Shown: one piece after another, positions 9,049-16,897 of the stretch
Layout: every line of letters begins with the position of its first letter
Numbering within the stretch: the first letter of the stretch is position 1
Translations under genes and position numbers: made by a program
Notes under the pieces: model-generated
Database searches by the model: none
What the model saw: only the letters and a program-made list of their open reading frames with translations
Told to the model about the DNA's origin: nothing
Assembly: GCA_016716235.1 (NCBI GenBank)
Contig: JADJWS010000007.1
Coordinates: forward strand, 339,818 to 403,817
Source of the DNA: Candidatus Defluviilinea gracilis
GTDB lineage: Bacteria; Chloroflexota; Anaerolineae; Anaerolineales; Villigracilaceae
Reading direction: 5' to 3'
DNA: 64,000 nucleotides

Positions 9049-9069
9049 GAAACGACAGGGAGGTCTGAC

Positions 9070-9153
9070 CTAACGGTCACGAGGCGCACTACGAGAAGGT
9101 ACGAATCCAGTGTCAACTGGAACAAAGGGGGTCATGCTGATCAACGTGGACAT
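9070..9153 (-). CDS. 27-residue leader peptide of the ABC exporter operon (putative)
   Basis: A short ORF, MSTLISMTPFVPVDTGFVPS then RSAPRDR, starts at 9153 after AAAGGAG (nine-base spacing). It sits between a promoter (9210-9239) and a terminator hairpin (9010-9048). A small TGACC/GGTCA stem overlaps its stop codon. The arrangement matches ribosome-mediated attenuation seen upstream of some antibiotic-inducible exporter and resistance genes. The role is inferred from layout only. Confidence 0.55.
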   Translation of the reverse strand: MSTLISMTPFVPVDTGFVPSRSAPRDR

Positions 9154-9183
9154 TCGTGCGCGCTCCTTTCTTGAGATTTGTGT

Positions 9184-9201
9184 GTCAAACTTAAGTTTGA
9201 C
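9184..9201. promoter_or_regulatory. Perfect 18-bp palindromic operator
   Basis: GTCAAACTTAAGTTTGAC is a perfect 18-bp palindrome placed just downstream of the -10 box at 9210-9215, covering the expected first transcribed bases. It is a likely repressor site (TetR-, MarR- or PadR-type in architecture). No regulator gene is adjacent. Confidence 0.65.
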
Positions 9202-9209
9202 GTACGGCG

Positions 9210-9239
9210 AGTTTACACCTCGCACGCGAAAAGTGTCAA
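9210..9239 (-). promoter_or_regulatory. Sigma-70-type promoter of the ABC exporter operon
   Basis: On the minus strand TTGACA (9239-9234) and TAAACT (9215-9210) are separated by 18 bases. It reads toward the palindromic operator, the leader peptide and the exporter genes. Confidence 0.65.
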
Positions 9240-9253
9240 GGCTTATAATAAAA

Positions 9254-9341
9254 ATGTCGTTGCGAGGAGCGCTCTTGTTCTTTGCGACGAAGCAATCTCC
9301 TGTATCGAGAGGGTTGCTTCGCTTCGCTCGCAATGACATGG
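9254..9341. repeat. TGTCATTGCGAGGAGCG-type palindromic repeat
   Basis: The element begins TGTCGTTGCGAGGAGCGC and ends CGCTCGCAATGACA. Half-copies occur near 27983-28029, in the flavoprotein gene at 41382-41417 and, degenerate, near 11694-11735. It lies between a TATAAT (9243-9248) and the aminotransferase start and probably displaced that gene's promoter. Confidence 0.75.
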
Positions 9342-9348
9342 ATGCGAT

Positions 9349-10236
9349 ATGACCCGCACATGGAAGATCACCAAAACAAAACTGGATGAACTCCGCTTCG
9401 ACGACAACTCCTCGCTCGACGCGGCGACGCGGCAATTGCCCGACGGCTACTATTCGACATTCCGCACGTTCGACTCGTGCACGCGCGTCATCGGACTCTC
9501 CGCCCATTTGAAGCGACTCCCACATGCAGACGCTTCATTTCTACGGGGTTGCCTGACTCAGTTGCTTCGACCTTATCGTGCGGACGAAGCGCGCGTCCGC
9601 GTGATGGAGACGAAGCGCGGAGAGTTTTACATCTCCATCGAGCCGCTCAAACTTCTGCCGCGTGAAGTCTACGAGAAAGGTGTACGAGTCGAAACGACGA
9701 CGCTTCATCGTAACGATCCGCGCACAAAGTCAACGGCGTTCATCTCCGCCAGCGACGGGGAACGGAAACACATTGCACAAGAGGGAATCTTCGAGGCGCT
9801 GTTGGTGAAGAATGGAAGGATATTGGAGGGGATGACGAGTAATTTTTTCTACATCTTCCGTCCTGAGCGGAACGAGGAGCGTTTGTTGCGACGAGTGCAG
9901 TCGAAGGACGCTTCGACTGCGGGACTGACAAGCATCAGTCCCTCCGCTCAGCGCGGAATAATTTACACCGCCCAACGCGGCATCCTCCTCGGCGTCACGC
10001 GGACGATGGTCATCCGCGCGGCGCGGGGGAGGGGGCTGGGGGTGAGATTCCGCTCGCTGAGGCTGGACCAGCTGTCCCGTGTGAAAGAAGCGTTCATCAC
10101 ATCCAGTTCGCGCGGCATTGTGCCAGTCATCCATATTGACGATGTGATAGTGGGGCAGGGGAGTCCAGGAAAGGTGACGAGGATGTTGATGTCGGCTTAT
10201 GATGAATATGTTTTGAAACATGCGGAAGTAATTTAG
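9349..10236 (+). CDS. Class IV aminotransferase (IlvE/PabC-like) with in-frame repeat insertion
   Basis: PLP enzyme of fold type IV, related to branched-chain aminotransferases and aminodeoxychorismate lyase; 295 residues. The likely PLP lysine is in RNDPRTKSTAF (about residue 126), followed by EALLVKNGRILEGMTSNFF and TAQRGILLGVTR, both family motifs. Between SNFFYIF and GIIYTAQRG lie about 33 extra residues (RPERNEERLLRRVQSKDAST...) encoded by palindromic repeat DNA at about 9859-9957. The family normally has a short beta-turn there, so the protein may tolerate the insertion or be impaired. The exact substrate cannot be decided from sequence. It converges on the MATE gene. Confidence 0.85.
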   Translation: MTRTWKITKTKLDELRFDDNSSLDAATRQLPDGYYSTFRTFDSCTRVIGLSAHLKRLPHADASFLRGCLTQLLRPYRADEARVRVMETKRGEFYISIEPLKLLPREVYEKGVRVETTTLHRNDPRTKSTAFISASDGERKHIAQEGIFEALLVKNGRILEGMTSNFFYIFRPERNEERLLRRVQSKDASTAGLTSISPSAQRGIIYTAQRGILLGVTRTMVIRAARGRGLGVRFRSLRLDQLSRVKEAFITSSSRGIVPVIHIDDVIVGQGSPGKVTRMLMSAYDEYVLKHAEVI

Positions 10237-10266
10237 GTGACAGTCACTTTTAAAGTGACTGTCACC
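10236..10266. terminator. Bidirectional terminator-like hairpin between convergent genes
   Basis: GGTGACAGTCACTTT and its complement pair around a single central base. The hairpin overlaps the aminotransferase stop and ends two bases before the MATE stop, serving both convergent genes. Confidence 0.7.
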
Positions 10267-10267
10267 T

Positions 10268-11653
10268 TTAAACTCCCTCAACCTGCGCGGCGAGGTTGTG
10301 AATCCATTTGCGGGAAAAATAGCGGTTGAGACCAAGGACGTATTTGGTCAGTTCTTCCGACATCACGCAGAGATAGACAAAATAGACGGGGAGTTCCCAG
10401 ACGTTCGCGCCGAGGTACGCCATCGGCACGCCGACGATCCAGATGATGATGCCGTCGAGGAAGAGCGAGAAGCGCGTGTCGCCGCCCGCGCGCAGGATGC
10501 CGACGACGATGGTCATGTTGCTCACGCGAATCCACACGAAGAAGGTGACCACGTTGAGGACGGCGCTTACGTTTTGAAGAACCTCAGGCGAGACGTTGTA
10601 CAACGACAGCACAGGCGTTTTCACGAGTTGGACGATGATGCCCATGACGAGACCGCCCAGCGCGGCGAGTCCCAGCGAGCGACCCGCGTAGGTGTGCGCT
10701 TCGTTTTCTTTCCCCGCGCCGATGCGGTTGCCAACGAGAACCGACGTGGCGTTTGAAATTCCGATGAAGAACACAAAAGCCAGTTGCTCGATCGTGCCGA
10801 CGATGCTCATCGCGGCGAACGATTCAGTTCCCATGCGACCGTAGATGACGTTGTAGGTGGTGATGCCCAGCGCCCAAAAGAGTTCGTTCAACATCACAGG
10901 CAACATGGGTCGAATCACTTTACCGAAGAAGACGCGGTCGAAGTCTGTGAGTTGTCGCAGGGACGCGGCGACGGGCGATTTCTTCGCATACGTGATGGTG
11001 ATGAGCGTGACACATTCGAGTCCGCGCGCGATGACGGCGGCGATTGCCGCGCCTTGAATGCCGACTTCGGGGAAGCCGAATTTTCCGAAGATCAATGAGT
11101 ACGAGAGGAACGTGCTGAGGATCAACGCGCCGACACTGACGCTTGTCGGCGTTTTCACATCGCCCGTGGAGCGCATGACGAAGGCGTAACTGAACGTGAT
11201 CGCGGTGAAGAGAAACGTCCACGAGAAGGTGCGGATGTAATTTGTGCCGAGGCGAATCACTTCGCTGTCTTTGGAGTAGATGCGAAGGATCTGTTCGGGG
11301 AGGAATTGCGCGAGCGACAGAAAGACGAGACTCGCTGATAGTGCGAGCATCAAGCATAATCCCAGCACGCGGCGTAGATTCGGAACATCCTGCCGTCCCC
11401 AGAACTGCGCGGTGAACATCGCCGCGCCGCTGATGATCCCAAAATGGACGAGTTGCAAGAGAAACGCCACTTGCCCCGCCAGTCCCACCGCCGCGACGGA
11501 GGTCTCGCCCTTTTGCCCAACGAGAATTACGCCCAGCATGTTCAACCCCGCAAACATCAATTGCTGGATGATGATGGGGATGGCGATCTTGCGCATCTCG
11601 GTAAAATATTCGCGGTCGTTGTAGTGGGCGATTGCGTTGCGGATGAAAGTCAC
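10268..11653 (-). CDS. MATE-family multidrug/Na+ antiporter
   Basis: Twelve-helix MATE exporter of 461 residues. Typical parts are EMRKIAIPIIIQQLMFAGLN in helix 1, MLGVILVGQKGETSVAAVGL, FAMFTAQFWGRQ-like helix 3 residues (GAAMFTAQFWGRQD) and, in the second half, GRMGTESFAAMSIVGTIEQL and the FIGISNATSVLVGNRIGAGK motif. These are diagnostic of the MatE duplication. The start is GTG at 11653 with GGAGG seven bases upstream. A TATAAT box at 11681-11676 may belong to its promoter. Substrate unknown. Confidence 0.9.
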   Translation of the reverse strand: MTFIRNAIAHYNDREYFTEMRKIAIPIIIQQLMFAGLNMLGVILVGQKGETSVAAVGLAGQVAFLLQLVHFGIISGAAMFTAQFWGRQDVPNLRRVLGLCLMLALSASLVFLSLAQFLPEQILRIYSKDSEVIRLGTNYIRTFSWTFLFTAITFSYAFVMRSTGDVKTPTSVSVGALILSTFLSYSLIFGKFGFPEVGIQGAAIAAVIARGLECVTLITITYAKKSPVAASLRQLTDFDRVFFGKVIRPMLPVMLNELFWALGITTYNVIYGRMGTESFAAMSIVGTIEQLAFVFFIGISNATSVLVGNRIGAGKENEAHTYAGRSLGLAALGGLVMGIIVQLVKTPVLSLYNVSPEVLQNVSAVLNVVTFFVWIRVSNMTIVVGILRAGGDTRFSLFLDGIIIWIVGVPMAYLGANVWELPVYFVYLCVMSEELTKYVLGLNRYFSRKWIHNLAAQVEGV

Positions 11654-11789
11654 AAGTCCTCCGTGGGAGGCTGTGATTATAAGCGACGAGGAGATGTCGT
11701 TGCGAGAATCGATGACGCAATCTCTCTCTTATCGTTTGCGAGCGACAGAATCGGAATCCTCAGCGTGTTCTTCAAGCGGGGCAGGGGAA

Positions 11790-12266
11790 CTATTTCTTCT
11801 TGTTGAAAATTTCATCATAGGATTTGTTCACATAATTCTCCCACTTCTTTTCCTTGTCACTCTGTGGCGTCGTATCTTTGCCTGGAGTGTAGTTGTAAGT
11901 TCTGTTCAGCGCTGGGGACAGCCTCTTAATCATGAGTGGTTCGATGTCTTGAATGGTTCGATTAACATGAGGCGGGATAAAGTCCCCAAGGAATTCCATA
12001 CAATCTTCCAATGTCCATAATTGAATATTCCAACTTAACGAGTCGGGCAGGTGGTTTTCAATTTTTACTCCAATGGGCGATTCTCCGTACACGACATCAC
12101 CGTCCCACGTCATGTGACCGCCCCAGCCAAACCAGCGAGTCCAAACATCTGCCTCCGATATGCCGATGTACAAGACATCGCCTAGTCCGTTCTTCACGAT
12201 ATATAAGCAATAACCCGCATCATCATACTTTTGCTCGTGGAAATTCTGAAAAGTCAACTCGATCAT
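11790..12266 (-). CDS. GIY-YIG domain protein coupled to a tyrosine recombinase
   Basis: 158-residue protein with a GIY-YIG-type nuclease fold: GYCLYIVKNGLGDVLYIGIS (about residues 17-36) matches the G-I-Y...Y-I-G strands, followed by a tryptophan/arginine-containing helix (DVWTRWFGWGG) and a glutamate further on. The role is unknown; such domains act in homing endonucleases, repair and some restriction systems. The start ATG at 12266 overlaps the recombinase stop by four bases (ATGA), so the two are co-translated. A start four codons upstream is possible. The functional link to the recombinase is inference. Confidence 0.75.
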   Translation of the reverse strand: MIELTFQNFHEQKYDDAGYCLYIVKNGLGDVLYIGISEADVWTRWFGWGGHMTWDGDVVYGESPIGVKIENHLPDSLSWNIQLWTLEDCMEFLGDFIPPHVNRTIQDIEPLMIKRLSPALNRTYNYTPGKDTTPQSDKEKKWENYVNKSYDEIFNKKK

Positions 12267-13294
12267 TTTCGACTCCATTTTGAGTCTTTTTCAAATGCTT
12301 CGTAATATGCCTTGTCCAATTCATCGTCCGTCAATTGTGTGTATCGGTCTGTGACTTGAATGTTTTCATGCCGCGCGAGTCTTTGCGCGATGGCAAGATT
12401 GCCCGTAGCGCGTAATGTGGACGTGACGAAATAATGACGAAAGGTATGCGGCGTGATCTTACCGACCAGATCTTTTCCCAGAAATTGCTTCACGCGTTCC
12501 TTGACGATATTTCGTCCCGTCGTGGTCGTCATTGGCTTGACCTTTTTGCCAGCGCCTTTATCGTGACGCGCAAAGAGGGGCAGGGAACTCAATTGCTTGC
12601 CTGAATTCCCATCCAGCTCGGCGCGTTGCGACAGATATTCCTTGAGGACTTGGAGCGTATGCGATGTAAAACGAACAACAGCCTGCTTGTTGCCTTTCCC
12701 GATGATGATCGCGCGTCCTTCATTCCAATCAATGTCGCCGCGCCGCAGGTTGCACGCTTCATGGACGCGAAAACCAGTCTCTGCAAGAGTGAATAAAAAC
12801 GCGCGGTCACGATATGCGCGTAGTTTTGCATTCGCTTCACCTTCATTTTGAGAGGGCGCAGTGAGCAGATTCGGAATGTCTTTGACCTTCTCCAATAGGC
12901 TGTCAATTTCGTTTAATTGATATTGTGGGGCGCGCTTGCCAGCACGACGCGCGCGTTGTCGTAAAAGGACGGTCAGCCGCGATTGATTGACGTCCGCCAG
13001 CCGCTCCGAATCAAGGTACAGATAGAAGCCTTTCACAGCCTGCAGATACAGTTGTTCGGTGGCGGTGGCATAGGTAGTGAGGTATTCGACAAATTTTGCG
13101 AAGTGATCCTCGTTGAGTTTTGAAATGGGGGTGGTTTCAGGCTCGAGAGATTTACCCTCAAGCATCTCCGAAAAAACGCGCAAGGCGTTCTTATACGAAA
13201 GCATGGTCGCCTTGCTCCTTGCGCGTTCGACCATGCGCAGATAACCGCTCATTGCCTGCGTAATCGTCAACAGTTTTGTTTCGGTGTCGATCAT
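12263..13294 (-). CDS. Tyrosine recombinase (XerC/D-like integrase)
   Basis: Site-specific recombinase, 343 residues. A SAM-like N-terminal core-binding domain (about 10-110) precedes the catalytic domain with the first Arg in ETGFRVHEACNLRRGDI, the lysine strand IIGKGNKQAVV, H-x-x-R in TPHTFRHYF, the second His in LARHENIQ and the nucleophile Tyr in VTDRYTQL. All catalytic residues are present. I prefer the ATG at 13294: a near-consensus promoter (TTGACA 13329-13324, TATAAT 13307-13302) has its -10 overlapping the upstream ATG at 13303, so the mRNA should begin at about 13295 and be leaderless. A 32-bp inverted repeat lies immediately upstream. It is not an obvious chromosomal XerC/D pair. 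Confidence 0.9.
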   Translation of the reverse strand: MIDTETKLLTITQAMSGYLRMVERARSKATMLSYKNALRVFSEMLEGKSLEPETTPISKLNEDHFAKFVEYLTTYATATEQLYLQAVKGFYLYLDSERLADVNQSRLTVLLRQRARRAGKRAPQYQLNEIDSLLEKVKDIPNLLTAPSQNEGEANAKLRAYRDRAFLFTLAETGFRVHEACNLRRGDIDWNEGRAIIIGKGNKQAVVRFTSHTLQVLKEYLSQRAELDGNSGKQLSSLPLFARHDKGAGKKVKPMTTTTGRNIVKERVKQFLGKDLVGKITPHTFRHYFVTSTLRATGNLAIAQRLARHENIQVTDRYTQLTDDELDKAYYEAFEKDSKWSRK

Positions 13295-13301
13295 GGCGGT
13301 C

Positions 13302-13329
13302 ATTATACGAATTTACCGTAGATTGTCAA
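13302..13329 (-). promoter_or_regulatory. Consensus promoter of the tyrosine recombinase
   Basis: TTGACA (13329-13324), 16-base spacer, TATAAT (13307-13302). The predicted start of transcription is close to the ATG at 13294. The -35 box touches the inverted repeat at 13329-13360. Confidence 0.75.
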
Positions 13330-13360
13330 TGCTTTCGATAATAATACTTATCGAAAGCAT
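13329..13360. other. 13-6-13 inverted repeat, candidate recombinase core site or operator
   Basis: ATGCTTTCGATAA (13329-13341), six-base spacer TAATAC, and TTATCGAAAGCAT (13348-13360). Perfect 13-bp arms around a short asymmetric spacer are the form of tyrosine recombinase core sites such as dif or lox. It lies about 35 bp upstream of the recombinase start, so it could be an attachment/crossover site, an autoregulatory operator, or both. Confidence 0.55.
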
Positions 13361-13555
13361 AATGGGAAACTTTGTGGAGGCTGGGATTTTCGGATGAGTG
13401 AGTCTCCCCCACTCTTTGACGATAGACCACAGACGATGGACGCTAATTCGCGTCGCAGGGAAACGCTTCACTCCCAGCCGCGAGTTGATTCTTCTTTCTT
13501 CGGCGTTAACTTCATCCTTTGCGTCCCCTCCCCTGTTCTGTAGTCCTGTAGCCCC

Positions 13556-13620
13556 GTAGGTCACGCTTGTAGCGTGACTTTTGTTCAACACAAACTGTCA
13601 CGTTAAAAACGTGACCTACG
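13556..13620. repeat. GTAGGTCACGC/GCGTGAC nested palindromic repeat
   Basis: GTAGGTCACGCTTGTAGCGTGAC followed by GTCACG-TTAAAAA-CGTGACCTAC makes nested stems upstream of hsdM. The rest of 13361-13666 holds no convincing gene. Confidence 0.6.
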
Positions 13621-13666
13621 TTTTATCTTGTTTGCGTGGACTGGTAAAATTCGGAGGTGAAATCTT

Positions 13667-13762
13667 AGACCTGACAGGTTTTATCGTGGAGTCTGACGAC
13701 CAGAGTTCTCCGAATGGAAATGGATCAGCCCCGTCTAGGTTCTGTGAAAACCTGTCAGGTCT
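13667..13762. repeat. REP element copy 1 (96 bp), upstream of hsdM
   Basis: Begins AGACCTGACAGGTTTTATCG and ends AAAACCTGTCAGGTCT, with the internal GGAGTCTGACGA block shared by the copies near the RAYT gene. It is followed directly by CATCGAGGAG, which supplies the hsdM ribosome binding site. If the frame upstream of hsdM were translated it would read DLTGFIVESDD, the same peptide as at the RAYT C-terminus. Confidence 0.85.
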
Positions 13763-13778
13763 CATCGAGGAGATAATC

Positions 13779-15341
13779 TTGTTCGAGCAAACTTTCAAAA
13801 ACATTGACGATAAATTGTGGAAGGATGCGGGTTGTTCCAGCGAGTTGGATTATGTGGAGCAGACTTCGTGGATTCTGTTCCTGAAGTATTTGGACGATCT
13901 GGAAAAGGATCGCGCGGATGCGGCGGAGTTGGCAGGCAAGAAGTATACGCCGATTGTCGAGAAGAAGTTCAAGTGGGATGTGTGGGCGGCTCCAAAGTTG
14001 AGCAATGGAGGCTCTTCGTCTGCGACTGATGCTGACGCTCAGTCTCCGCTCAGAGCGAGAATCGATCATCACAAAGCGATGACGGGCGATGATTTGATCG
14101 AGTTTGTGAATAGTCAGTTGTTTCCGTATTTGAAAAAGTTCAAGAACGAGGACGCGAATACGATCGAGTATAAGATCGGGGAAATTTTCAGCGAGTTGAA
14201 GAACAAACTGCAAAGCGGATTTAACTTGCGCGAGGTGATCAATCTCGTGGATGAATTGCGCTTCCGTTCGTCGAAGGAAAAGCATGAGATGAGCGCATTG
14301 TACGAGGATAAGATCAAGAACATGGGCAACGCGGGCAGGAACGGCGGCGAGTATTACACGCCGCGCGCGTTGATTCGATCCATCGTCAAGGTGGTGAAGC
14401 CCAAGATCGGCGAGACGATCTACGATGGCGCGGTTGGCTCGGCGGGGTTTTTGGTCGAGGCGTTTGAGTACCTCAAAGAAACAGAACCAGCTATGGGGAC
14501 GAAAGAAGCGAGAATCCTTCAGGAGAAAACTTTTTTCGGCAAGGAGAAGAAGTCGCTGGCGTACATCATCGGCATTATGAATATGATCCTGCATGGCATC
14601 GAGGCGCCGAACATCCTGCACACCAACACGCTGGCGGAGGACATCCGCGATATTCAGGAGAAGGATCGTTACAACGTGGTGTTGGCGAACCCGCCCTTCG
14701 GCGGCAGGGAACGCGCCGAGGTGCAGAACAACTTCCCCATCAAGACGGGCGAGACGGCGTTTTTGTTTTTGCAACACTTCATCAAGAGTTTGAAGGCGGG
14801 CGGGCGCGCGGGCATCGTCATCAAGAATACGTTTTTGTCGAATACCGATAACGCTTCGGTGAGTTTGCGCAAGCAGTTGCTGGAGACGTGCAATCTGCAT
14901 ACGGTGTTGGATCTGCCAGGCGGCGTGTTTACAGGCGCGGGCGTGAAGACGGTGGTTTTGTTTTTTGATAAGGGTTCTGCTACCAAGAAGATTTGGTATT
15001 ACCAGTTGAATTTGGATCGGAATTTGGGCAAGACCAACCCGTTGAACGAAAATGATCTGGCGGAGTTTGTGAAACTTTCTGCTTCGAGAACCTCAGCAAC
15101 CGCAACCTCAGCAACCACAACCTCAGCAAACGGAGTTTTAGCGGAAGGTCCTGAAACGCCAAATAGTTGGAATGTGGATGCGCGAAAGGTGGCTGAGCTT
15201 GCCGATGCCGACCTTTCGGTAAAAAATCCGCATCGAAAAGATGAAACCGTTTTGCGCGCGCCTGCGGTCATTTTGGATGAGATGAAGATGCTGGATGAAG
15301 AGAGCGCGAAGATTTTGAAATCCATCGAGAAGATGTTATGA
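13779..15341 (+). CDS. hsdM: Type I restriction-modification methyltransferase subunit
   Basis: HsdM methylates adenine at the site chosen by HsdS and is needed for restriction by HsdR. The N-terminal helical domain (EQTFKNIDDKLWKDAGCSSE) precedes the methyltransferase fold with DGAVGSAGFLVEAF (SAM-binding motif I, slightly altered from D-P-x-x-G-S-G) and the catalytic NPPF in VVLANPPFGGRERAE (about residue 303). I chose the TTG at 13779 (520 residues): a GAGGAG site lies six bases upstream and homologues begin close to EQTFKNIDDKLW. An open frame continues upstream to 13581 but consists of REP DNA. The stop overlaps the hsdS ATG by four bases. Confidence 0.92.
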   Translation: MFEQTFKNIDDKLWKDAGCSSELDYVEQTSWILFLKYLDDLEKDRADAAELAGKKYTPIVEKKFKWDVWAAPKLSNGGSSSATDADAQSPLRARIDHHKAMTGDDLIEFVNSQLFPYLKKFKNEDANTIEYKIGEIFSELKNKLQSGFNLREVINLVDELRFRSSKEKHEMSALYEDKIKNMGNAGRNGGEYYTPRALIRSIVKVVKPKIGETIYDGAVGSAGFLVEAFEYLKETEPAMGTKEARILQEKTFFGKEKKSLAYIIGIMNMILHGIEAPNILHTNTLAEDIRDIQEKDRYNVVLANPPFGGRERAEVQNNFPIKTGETAFLFLQHFIKSLKAGGRAGIVIKNTFLSNTDNASVSLRKQLLETCNLHTVLDLPGGVFTGAGVKTVVLFFDKGSATKKIWYYQLNLDRNLGKTNPLNENDLAEFVKLSASRTSATATSATTTSANGVLAEGPETPNSWNVDARKVAELADADLSVKNPHRKDETVLRAPAVILDEMKMLDEESAKILKSIEKML

Positions 15342-16591
15342 AGAGGGATCAGGTTTCAGGTTTCAGGTCGAAGGTTGAAGGTTCAAGGTTGGAAGGTTGG
15401 AAAGTGGAAAGGCTAGGCGACGTTTGTGAAGTATTTGCTGACGGTGATTGGATTGAAAGTAAAGACCAATCACCAAAAGGAATCCGCCTAATTCAAACTG
15501 GCAATGTTGGAAATGGGGTTTTCAAGGACAGAGGTGAAAAAGCTCGCTACATTTCTGTTGAAACTTTCAAGAGATTGCGTTGCACAGAAATATTTGAGGG
15601 TGATTGTTTAATTTCAAGATTACCTGATCCTGTTGGAAGAACATGTATTTTGCCCGACACTGGCGAAAGAATGATTACAGCCGTAGATTGTACAATCGTT
15701 CGCTTCGACAAGAATAAAATTATTCCAGAATTTTTCAATTACTATTCTCAATCCGTTCAATATCTCAATGATATTGACCATGAAACAACTGGCACAACAA
15801 GAAAACGAATCAGCCGCAGTAAGTTAGCAGAAGTTGAAATCCCCCTCCCTCCCCTGCCCGAACAAAAGCGGATCGTGAGCCTGCTGGATGAGACGTTCGC
15901 GGCGCTGGCGCAAGTCGGCGCGAATGCGGCGCGGAATCTGGTCAACGCGCGGGAGGTGTTTGAGGCGGAGTTGAATGTCATTTTTGGGAATGGGAGGGAT
16001 TGGGAAGAAAAAAGGTTATTTGAAATTGGAGAGACTCAAACTGGAACTACGCCAAAAACATCTGAAAAGAAAAATTATGGGGACTTTATTCCATTTATCA
16101 AACCTGCAGATATAGATATTAATGGAGATGGTGAAATTCGATACGACAACGAGGGGCTTAGTAAAACGGGCTTGCAAAAAGGCAGGCTGATGCCCGAGAA
16201 TTCTGTGTTGATGGTATGTATTGGGGCAAGCATTGGTAAAGTTGGATTTGCTGATAGGAATGTGTCTTGTAACCAGCAAATAAATACGCTCACTGCTGGT
16301 AAAGGGTATTCTACAAAGTTCTTTTATTATGCAATGCGGAGCAAGAATTTCTACAACAGCGTAATAAAAAATTCCGCACAGGCAACGCTACCTATCATCA
16401 ATAAAAGTAAATGGGAAAACCTTACTGTTAGATTTCCCAAATCACTCGGCGAGCAACGCGCCATCGTCCAGCGGCTGGAGGGGCTGGCGAAAGAATCGCG
16501 TCGGCTGGAGGAAGTGTATCGTCAAAAAATGGAGGATGTGGAAGAATTGAGGAAGAGTGTGTTGAGGGAGGCGTTTGAGGGAGAGTTGTAG
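15338..16591 (+). CDS. hsdS: Type I restriction-modification specificity subunit
   Basis: HsdS (417 residues) contains two target-recognition domains that each read half of a bipartite site. The first covers about residues 20-190, ending LPPLPEQKRIVSLLDETFAA; the second covers about 215-390, ending GEQRAIVQRLEGLAKESRR. Each is followed by a conserved helix. The start ATG overlaps the hsdM stop. Residues 5-22 (QVSGFRSKVEGSRLEGWK) are encoded by degenerate heptamer repeats, so the extreme N-terminus is repeat-derived and could vary in length. The last ~100 bases and a REP element are duplicated in tandem just downstream. Confidence 0.92.
   Translation: MKRDQVSGFRSKVEGSRLEGWKVERLGDVCEVFADGDWIESKDQSPKGIRLIQTGNVGNGVFKDRGEKARYISVETFKRLRCTEIFEGDCLISRLPDPVGRTCILPDTGERMITAVDCTIVRFDKNKIIPEFFNYYSQSVQYLNDIDHETTGTTRKRISRSKLAEVEIPLPPLPEQKRIVSLLDETFAALAQVGANAARNLVNAREVFEAELNVIFGNGRDWEEKRLFEIGETQTGTTPKTSEKKNYGDFIPFIKPADIDINGDGEIRYDNEGLSKTGLQKGRLMPENSVLMVCIGASIGKVGFADRNVSCNQQINTLTAGKGYSTKFFYYAMRSKNFYNSVIKNSAQATLPIINKSKWENLTVRFPKSLGEQRAIVQRLEGLAKESRRLEEVYRQKMEDVEELRKSVLREAFEGEL
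15351..15405 (+). repeat. Degenerate heptanucleotide repeat inside hsdS
   Basis: Units AGGTTTC, AGGTTTC, AGGTCGA, AGGTTGA, AGGTTCA, AGGTTGG, then AGGTTGG and AAAGTGG follow each other with one extra A. Seven is not a multiple of three, so loss or gain of one unit would shift the hsdS frame near its start. Confidence 0.7.
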
Positions 16592-16594
16592 ATC

Positions 16595-16690
16595 AGACCT
16601 GACAGGTTTCATCGAGGAGTCTGACGATTAGACTTCTCCGAACGCGAAGGCACTCGGTTGATTAAGGCGCTGTGGAAACCTGTCAGGTCT
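16595..16690. repeat. REP element copy 2 (96 bp)
   Basis: AGACCTGACAGGTTTCATCG at the left and AAACCTGTCAGGTCT at the right, with GGAGTCTGACGA inside. It begins four bases after the hsdS stop. Confidence 0.85.
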
Positions 16691-16801
16691 TTACGAGAAG
16701 AATCGCGTCGGCTGGAGGAAGTGTATCGTCAAAAAATTGAGGATGTGGAGGAATTGAGGAAGAGTGTGTTGAGGGAGGCGTTTGAGGGAGAGTTGTAGAT
16801 C

Positions 16802-16897
16802 AGACCTGACAGGTTTCATCGAGGAGTCTGACGATTAGACTTCTCCGAACGCGAAGGCACTCGGTTGATTAAGGCGCTGTGGAAACCTGTCAGGTCT
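16802..16897. repeat. REP element copy 3 (96 bp)
   Basis: Nearly identical to copy 2 through the 207-bp duplication. Its right end (CTGTCA at about 16887) sits where the -35 of the RAYT promoter would be. Confidence 0.85.

Noticed and set aside
13755..14900. 381-codon minus-strand frame opposite hsdM
   Set aside because: It is a shadow of hsdM caused by codon bias; the arginine/leucine-rich product has no recognisable domain.
16698..16798. Second, truncated hsdS gene
   Set aside because: Only the last ~33 codons are present as part of the 207-bp duplication, with no start region.
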